19,112 bases of DNA from an uncultured Lachnospiraceae bacterium. GTDB taxonomy: Bacteria; Bacillota; Clostridia; Lachnospirales; Lachnospiraceae. The stretch spans positions 1 through 19,112 of the forward strand of contig URCR01000055.1 of NCBI GenBank assembly GCA_900546325.1, in the 5' to 3' direction. Shown here one piece after another: positions 14,888-19,112 of this stretch (its first letter is position 1; the number at the start of each line of letters is the position of its first letter). The notes under the pieces are model-generated. The model was not told the DNA's origin, made no database searches, and was given only the letters and a program-made list of their open reading frames with translations. Both the position numbers and the translations under genes were made by a program.

Positions 14888-16021
14888 ATGGCATTTCATG
14901 GGTATCAGTCTTTTGCGCCGGGAGAGTGTACGCCGGCGATGGCGCATGAGATCGGTGTGAGACTGGCGGAAGCATTGTGGGGCGATCGGTTTCAGGTGTT
15001 GGTGGCAACTCATTTGGATAAGGAGAACCATTTGCACAATCATTTTGTAGTTAACTCGGTTTCCTTTTTGGATGGGAAAGGGTATCACCGGACGAAACAA
15101 GATTATCTCCAGATGCGAAAGGAATTAGACCGATTGTGTAAGGAGTATGCGTTATCGGTGATTGAACAGCCAAGTGAGGGCAAGTCTCAGCATTATGGAG
15201 AGTGGAAGGCGAATCAGGAACAAAAGCCAACTTACCGGGGAATGGTACGGGCAGATGTAGATGAAGCAATCCGCAGGGCAAGGACGGAAAATCAGTTTTT
15301 CCATTTTCTAAGGGAAAAGGGGTATGACATCAAGTTCGGGCGGGATATTACCTTGCGACCGGTGGGACGAGACAGAGGATTGAAACTTGCTCGCAACTTT
15401 GGAGAGGCATACACGATGGAAGCAATCCGCAGGAGAATTTTAACAGAAGAAAAGAGTCCGTTTCAGAAAACTTCTTATTGCTTGGTACAAGAGCAAAGAA
15501 AAACCAGACAGATCTTTTTGCATGGAACATTCCAACCGAAACGAAAAATTGGAGGATTGCGGGGACTGTACCTGCATTATTGTTATCTGTTGGGAATTCT
15601 TCCGAAAACTCGGTCATCCGTGAATCAAAAAGAATTGCATTTATTGCTGAGGGAAGATTTAAATAAATTGAATCAGATTAAAAAAGAAACAAGGCTGCTT
15701 TGTCGTTGTCATATTGATACCGCAGAGCAGCTTTTTTCGTGGAAGGAAACTTGTGAAAGCCGACGAAAACAGTTGGTGGATGAGCGTACACATCTCAGGT
15801 ATCGACTCCGAAGTGCAAAGGATGAGAATGTGCAGGAAGCGTTGAAAGCTGAGATTTCCAAATTGACAGAAGAGATAAAAGAACTGCAAGAGGAGGTGAA
15901 ACTTTGTGATGGAATTGCCGCGCGGTCTCAGATTTTAAAAGGGAAAATTTCTATCGTGAGGCAGGAGACAATAGAGAGAAAGGAGGAGGTAAGACATGAA
16001 CACATCAGGGGAAGCCGCTGA
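14888..16021 (+). CDS. Relaxase with 3-His metal motif (frameshifted gene, part 2)
   Basis: The in-frame ATG at 14888 starts MAFHGYQSFAPGECTPAMAH, but family sequence runs upstream of it through the A7 run, so this is the body of the gene. It contains ATHLDKENHLHNHFVVNS (about residues 41-58), the metal-binding His motif of MOB-P relaxases, and GYHRTKQDY. A basic middle is followed by a helical, coiled-coil-like C-terminus (LTEEIKELQEEVKLCDGIAARS), as in full-length relatives. Joined to part 1 it gives about 480 residues, the usual size. Part 2 alone lacks the candidate catalytic Tyr, so on its own it should not nick DNA. The end overlaps the next gene by 26 bases. Confidence 0.9.
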   Translation: MAFHGYQSFAPGECTPAMAHEIGVRLAEALWGDRFQVLVATHLDKENHLHNHFVVNSVSFLDGKGYHRTKQDYLQMRKELDRLCKEYALSVIEQPSEGKSQHYGEWKANQEQKPTYRGMVRADVDEAIRRARTENQFFHFLREKGYDIKFGRDITLRPVGRDRGLKLARNFGEAYTMEAIRRRILTEEKSPFQKTSYCLVQEQRKTRQIFLHGTFQPKRKIGGLRGLYLHYCYLLGILPKTRSSVNQKELHLLLREDLNKLNQIKKETRLLCRCHIDTAEQLFSWKETCESRRKQLVDERTHLRYRLRSAKDENVQEALKAEISKLTEEIKELQEEVKLCDGIAARSQILKGKISIVRQETIERKEEVRHEHIRGSR

Positions 16022-16859
16022 TCAAGTAGTGCGGATGTCGCTGGAAGTGGGAGAAGCAGCATTGAAAATTTCCGGGGCGGGAGCCAAACAACTTGCAGTG
16101 CTTTTATATGCCATTTTGAAAGAACAGAAAAAGACACGTGGGCGGGCGAGACTGGAAACGCTGGTGCGTTCGGGACGTCCATTGACGGTATTTTCCGTGA
16201 AAGAAAGTGATTTGCGTAAATTTGTGCAGGAGGCAAAGCGGTATGGAATTTTATACTGTGCGGTGCGAAATCCAAGAGGAAGCAGTGATGGAATGGTAGA
16301 CATCATGGTAAAGGAAGAGGACGCTCCTCGGATCAACCGTATTTTAGAACGCTTTCAGTTCGCATCGGTTACGGAGGCGGCGCAGATTAAGACGGAAATC
16401 GAAAAATCACGGGAACAGAAAGCAAAGACCGTTGGAGAAGAAAGAACTGGAGTGAAGAAATCCGGGAAGTCTCAGGATGTGCCGGAGCGAACCGGACGGG
16501 AGAAAGCTGATACCGATCAGTTGATGGAGGAATTGATGGGCGCACCTAGTAAGAAAGAGGAGACACAGCCACGAAACCCCTCTTTGGCAAAGACAGAGAA
16601 ATCCCTTCTGTCCGAGCCTATCTCCGAGAAGCACAACAAAACCGCCGAGGGTACTTTTAAGCTGTATATGCCGACCACACCTGCGAAGAGATCGGTGCGG
16701 GAGGAATTACGGGAGATTCAGGCGGAACGAAACCAGAAGAATCGAAATCAGCCAGTTTCAGATCGTGTACAGCAAAGAGGAAGAAGACAGCAAGAAAGAG
16801 TACTGGAGCATCGGCAGCCACAGAACAGGAAACCGAAAAAAATAAGCAAAGAGAGGTAA
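15996..16859 (+). CDS. PcfB-family (DUF3801) conjugation protein
   Basis: The ATG at 15996 is preceded by a very strong AGGAGGAGGT (15981-15990) and lies inside the relaxase 3' end. The protein has 287 residues. Residues about 1-125 (GEAADQVVRMSLEVGEAALK, LLYAILKEQKKTRGR, YGILYCAVRNPRG) match PcfB/DUF3801. The rest is a long hydrophilic, basic, probably disordered tail. PcfB of pCF10 works with the coupling protein to recruit the relaxosome to the transfer channel. The position between relaxase and VirD4-like genes supports the same job here. Confidence 0.85.
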   Translation: MNTSGEAADQVVRMSLEVGEAALKISGAGAKQLAVLLYAILKEQKKTRGRARLETLVRSGRPLTVFSVKESDLRKFVQEAKRYGILYCAVRNPRGSSDGMVDIMVKEEDAPRINRILERFQFASVTEAAQIKTEIEKSREQKAKTVGEERTGVKKSGKSQDVPERTGREKADTDQLMEELMGAPSKKEETQPRNPSLAKTEKSLLSEPISEKHNKTAEGTFKLYMPTTPAKRSVREELREIQAERNQKNRNQPVSDRVQQRGRRQQERVLEHRQPQNRKPKKISKER

Positions 16860-16865
16860 AAAGAT

Positions 16866-17795
16866 ATGAGTATAAATTTTGATTCCATGTTAAATGTATC
16901 TGCAGTTCCACAGGATGATCGCACAGCGGCATTTATTGCGGAGAGTAAGAATAACCGGAACCGTTGTTATGAATTGTCAGAACAGATTACGGCGGCAGTT
17001 GCAACGGATAGTCAGATGTTTCAGAAATATCTGGATGTGCAGAGCCGCTTTGACCGCTATACTGCGAGTAATTCCCTGCTGATTTTAGCGCAGCGACCGG
17101 AGGTGCAGAAGTTAGGCGATTATAGTTACTGGAGAAGTCAGGGCACTTTTGTGAAACGACAGGAGCGGGATAATCCGGTACTCATTTTGGAGCCGGGAAA
17201 AGAGTATGAGCGTGAAGATGGAAGTATTGGAACGTATTACAATGCCAAGAAACTGTACGAACCATCGCAGACCAGTTTACGCAATTATACGCAGGAGAAG
17301 CCACAGGTCACAGAACAACAGCTGATTCGTGCGCTGCTCAGCAATCCTCCGGTGAATATTGTTCCGGCAGAACCGGATCAGATGCCGGAGGGGAAAGGTG
17401 CACTGTTTGCACCGGATGAAAAATGTATCTATGTAAGAAAAGGGATGGACGCACAATCCATTTTTCTCTCTCTATCCCCGGAGCTTGCACTTGCAGGGTT
17501 TGCAGATGGAAATAAGATGTATGACCGGGATGCAGAGGCATTTCATGCTTACTGCGCGTCTTATATGCTTTGCAAGAAGTATGGCATTGACACACAGTAT
17601 TTTGATTTCAGCCATGCACCGGAGTTTTTTGAAAACATGGAACCGCAGGAAGTCCGTGCGGAGTTAGCGAAAGCGCAGGAATCCTTTAAGAACATCAATG
17701 CCCGGATGGAGAAGTCTTTGCAGCAGGAACGCAATCAGACGGAACGTCAGCAGCCACGCGCGGAATCTCATCCGCAGAGAGACGATGCGAGATAG
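16866..17795 (+). CDS. ArdC-like ssDNA-binding/antirestriction-type protein lacking a zinc-protease motif
   Basis: This is a 309-residue protein with ATG 16866 behind AGAGAGGT, six bases after pcfB. Residues about 45-120 (FDRYTASNSLLILAQRPEVQ, YWRSQGTFVKR, ILEPGKEYE) have the layout of the N-terminal ssDNA-binding domain of ArdC. ArdC proteins then carry a metallopeptidase-like domain with HExxH; here the matching place reads SPELALAGF, with neither His, so peptidase activity looks absent. The C-terminal tail is Gln/Glu/Arg-rich. It may coat or protect incoming single-stranded DNA from restriction. Its N-terminal layout echoes the start of the giant helicase protein. Family assignment is by motif recall. 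Confidence 0.7.
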   Translation: MSINFDSMLNVSAVPQDDRTAAFIAESKNNRNRCYELSEQITAAVATDSQMFQKYLDVQSRFDRYTASNSLLILAQRPEVQKLGDYSYWRSQGTFVKRQERDNPVLILEPGKEYEREDGSIGTYYNAKKLYEPSQTSLRNYTQEKPQVTEQQLIRALLSNPPVNIVPAEPDQMPEGKGALFAPDEKCIYVRKGMDAQSIFLSLSPELALAGFADGNKMYDRDAEAFHAYCASYMLCKKYGIDTQYFDFSHAPEFFENMEPQEVRAELAKAQESFKNINARMEKSLQQERNQTERQQPRAESHPQRDDAR

Positions 17796-17824
17796 AGCAG
17801 AGAACGAAAGGAGTGGAAAAACGA

Positions 17825-17881
17825 ATGAGAAAAAGAAAGTTCCGTATGGGAGGTGAGGACATTTGCATGAGGAAAAAGTGA
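17825..17881 (+). CDS. Candidate 18-residue leader ORF
   Basis: AAGGAG (17808-17813) lies 11 bases before an ATG at 17825. The ORF MRKRKFRMGGEDICMRKK stops at 17881 and overlaps the start of the next gene, including its ribosome binding site. It is basic and very short. It could serve to load ribosomes onto the TTG-start gene, or be chance. Confidence 0.25.
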   Translation: MRKRKFRMGGEDICMRKK

Positions 17882-18066
17882 CTTTGAAATTAGACCGGTA
17901 TGAGTGCGGCGTGATTTTTCATTCCCTGAAAGATAAGCGGAATCAGTTGTTGGAAACGAATCAGGATACAGAGCTTGTAGATGATGTGCTAATGAAAGTC
18001 ATTGAAGGAATGGAACAACTGCCGGAGAAAGAACGAAAGGGGCGGTGGCACCGTGAAGAGCGATGA
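17863..18066 (+). CDS. Small hypothetical ICE protein with TTG start
   Basis: GGGAGGTGAGG (17848-17858) precedes a TTG at 17863, and a stop (TGA 17854-17856) in the same frame rules out an earlier start. The ATG at 17867 is in another frame and dies after four codons, so the TTG start is well supported. The product is 67 residues (EEKVTLKLDRYECGVIFHSL near its start), helical and charged. It overlaps the coupling-protein start by 14 bases, implying coupled translation. Similar small ORFs precede virD4 in related ICEs, from memory. Function unknown. Confidence 0.65.
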   Translation: MHEEKVTLKLDRYECGVIFHSLKDKRNQLLETNQDTELVDDVLMKVIEGMEQLPEKERKGRWHREER

Positions 18067-19060
18067 CAGGAAAGAGAGCTGGGTACTGATTTTATTCGGA
18101 ATCATTCCGGTGGTGTGGCTTGCACTATTGACTGCTCCGTTTTTCTTTGATGGGCTTTTGAGCGTGATTGAAAAATTACCAGAAGCAATCCAGCATCCGT
18201 TTCGGATTCAAATTTGTAAGGACAGCCTGAAAACTGTCCTTCTTTTTATTGCTTGCTATGGAATGGGAATCGGGATTTATTTATCCACGAGAAGAAATTA
18301 CCGGAGAGGCGAAGAACATGGTTCGGCACAGTGGGGAAATGCTCAGGAGATCAACAAGAAATACAGCGACAAGAAATTTGAGGCAAACAAGTTGATGACG
18401 AAACATGTGCGGATCAGTTATAACAGCCGGAAGCACCGGAGAAATCTGTTGACGATTGCCGTGGGAGGCAGCGGTTCGGGAAAAACCCGCTTTTTTTGCA
18501 AGCCCAATCTGATGCAGGCGAACACTTCTTTTGTAGTGCTTGATCCAAAGGGAGAAAATTTGCGGGATACGGGACACCTTTTGGAGGCGAAAGGCTATGA
18601 AGTACGGGTGTTGGATTTGATCAATATGGAGAAAAGCCATTGTTACAATCCCTTTGTATATTTGAAGGATGACAATGATGTGCAGCGGCTTGTGACAAAC
18701 TTATTCAAGGCAACGACGCCGAAAGGAAGCCAGAGCAACGATCCTTTTTGGGATACTGCCGCATCCATGCTTTTGCTGGCGTTGATTTTTTATCTGAAAT
18801 ACGAAGCGCCGAAAGAGGAACAGAATTTCCCGATGGTAATGGAAATGCTGCGGGCAGGGGAAGTGCGGGAGGACAACGACGATTATCAGTCACCGTTGGA
18901 TGAATTGTTTGAGCGGCTGGAGATGAAGAACCCGGATCATATCGCTGTAAAGTATTATAAGGGCTATCACTCAGGAAGCGCCAAAACCTTAAAATCAATT
19001 CAGATTACACTGGCGGCAAGATTGGAAAAATTCAATCTGTCTAGTGCAATGACCTTGTGA
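18053..19060 (+). CDS. VirD4/TraG-like type IV coupling protein, C-terminally truncated
   Basis: I place the start at GTG 18053 (335 residues, VKSDDRKESW) because an earlier ATG would run through the previous gene and GGGGCGG lies just upstream. Two membrane helices occur near the N-terminus (WVLILFGIIPVVWLALL and LKTVLLFIACYGMGIGIYL). Then come VGGSGSGKTRFF (Walker A) and FVVLDPKGE, both typical of coupling proteins, and NPFVYL and SNDPFWDTAASMLL. The family normally runs to about 600 residues. Here, after TLAARLEKFNLSS, the expected sequence is lost and a stop follows six codons later at 19058-19060. Walker B and the rest of the motor domain are missing, so this product should not pump DNA. 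Confidence 0.9.
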   Translation: MKSDDRKESWVLILFGIIPVVWLALLTAPFFFDGLLSVIEKLPEAIQHPFRIQICKDSLKTVLLFIACYGMGIGIYLSTRRNYRRGEEHGSAQWGNAQEINKKYSDKKFEANKLMTKHVRISYNSRKHRRNLLTIAVGGSGSGKTRFFCKPNLMQANTSFVVLDPKGENLRDTGHLLEAKGYEVRVLDLINMEKSHCYNPFVYLKDDNDVQRLVTNLFKATTPKGSQSNDPFWDTAASMLLLALIFYLKYEAPKEEQNFPMVMEMLRAGEVREDNDDYQSPLDELFERLEMKNPDHIAVKYYKGYHSGSAKTLKSIQITLAARLEKFNLSSAMTL

Positions 19061-19112
19061 TATTTAATTAAATATTCTGGTAATCACAGCTGGTTTGATG
19101 TATAATAAAAAG
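19041..19112. other. Start of unrelated A+T-rich sequence interrupting the coupling-protein gene
   Basis: After codons for FNLSS the sequence no longer fits the coupling-protein family in any frame. It begins about GTGCAATGACC, contains a perfect 16-bp palindrome ATATTTAATTAAATAT (19060-19075), a flanking TGTGAT/ATCACA pair (19056-19061 and 19083-19088) and TATAAT at 19101-19106. An inserted element, such as a group II intron (5' consensus GUGYG, here GTGCA) or a transposon, is the likely reason. The window ends before it can be named. Confidence 0.5.

Noticed and set aside
19041..19112. Firm call of a group II intron
   Set aside because: Only about 70 bases are visible, the 5' end is GTGCA rather than GTGYG, and no maturase or domain V is in the window.
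1..19112. CRISPR arrays, tRNA or rRNA genes
   Set aside because: No regularly spaced short repeats and no recognisable tRNA or rRNA sequence seen on either strand by eye.

Overview
The window is a continuous stretch of an integrative and conjugative element (ICE) from a low-to-mid-GC Gram-positive anaerobe, most likely a gut Clostridia/Lachnospiraceae-type Bacillota. The evidence is strong AGGAGG-type ribosome binding sites, a cell-wall sorting signal, and a backbone gene set typical of Tn1549/CTn-like elements: giant methylase-helicase, DUF3991/TOPRIM protein, DUF3789, DUF5688, MobC, MOB-P relaxase, PcfB, ArdC-like protein and VirD4/TcpA-like coupling protein. Every supported gene lies on the + strand, mostly overlapping or closely spaced.

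Layout. 1-889: 3' end of a large VaFE/T-Q ester-domain surface protein with a sortase signal, followed by a hairpin. 963-1308: two small genes. 1287-8831: a 2514-residue DNA methylase plus SNF2-type helicase protein. Inside it, in another frame, a complete TnpV-like gene (2146-2499) has its own ribosome binding site. 8832-11411: an A+T-rich cargo block with its own promoter. It encodes an AAA15-type ATPase and an RloB/TOPRIM-like partner, an AbiL-like putative phage-defence pair, and ends with a broken ORF remnant. Related hairpins flank the block. 11421-12793: TOPRIM protein and a Cys-rich protein. 12794-13015: a non-coding gap holding a very plausible oriT, with an inverted repeat followed by an IncP-like CATCCTG/C nic motif. 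13016-18066: small proteins, DUF5688, MobC, relaxase, PcfB, ArdC-like protein and a small TTG-start protein. 18053-19060: a coupling protein that loses its C-terminal half at about 19040, where unrelated A+T-rich sequence begins.

How it fits together. MobC and the relaxase should act at the nearby oriT. PcfB and the VirD4-like protein would hand the relaxosome to a type IV secretion channel outside the window. The helicase/methylase, TOPRIM and ArdC-like proteins probably process or protect the transferred DNA, and the VaFE protein may aid cell contact. The ATPase/RloB pair looks like a passenger defence module.

Two key transfer genes appear damaged. The relaxase has a one-base excess in an A7 run that separates the candidate catalytic Tyr from the His motif, and the coupling protein is cut short. 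Unless slippage, intron splicing or sequencing error explains these, this copy may be unable to transfer itself.
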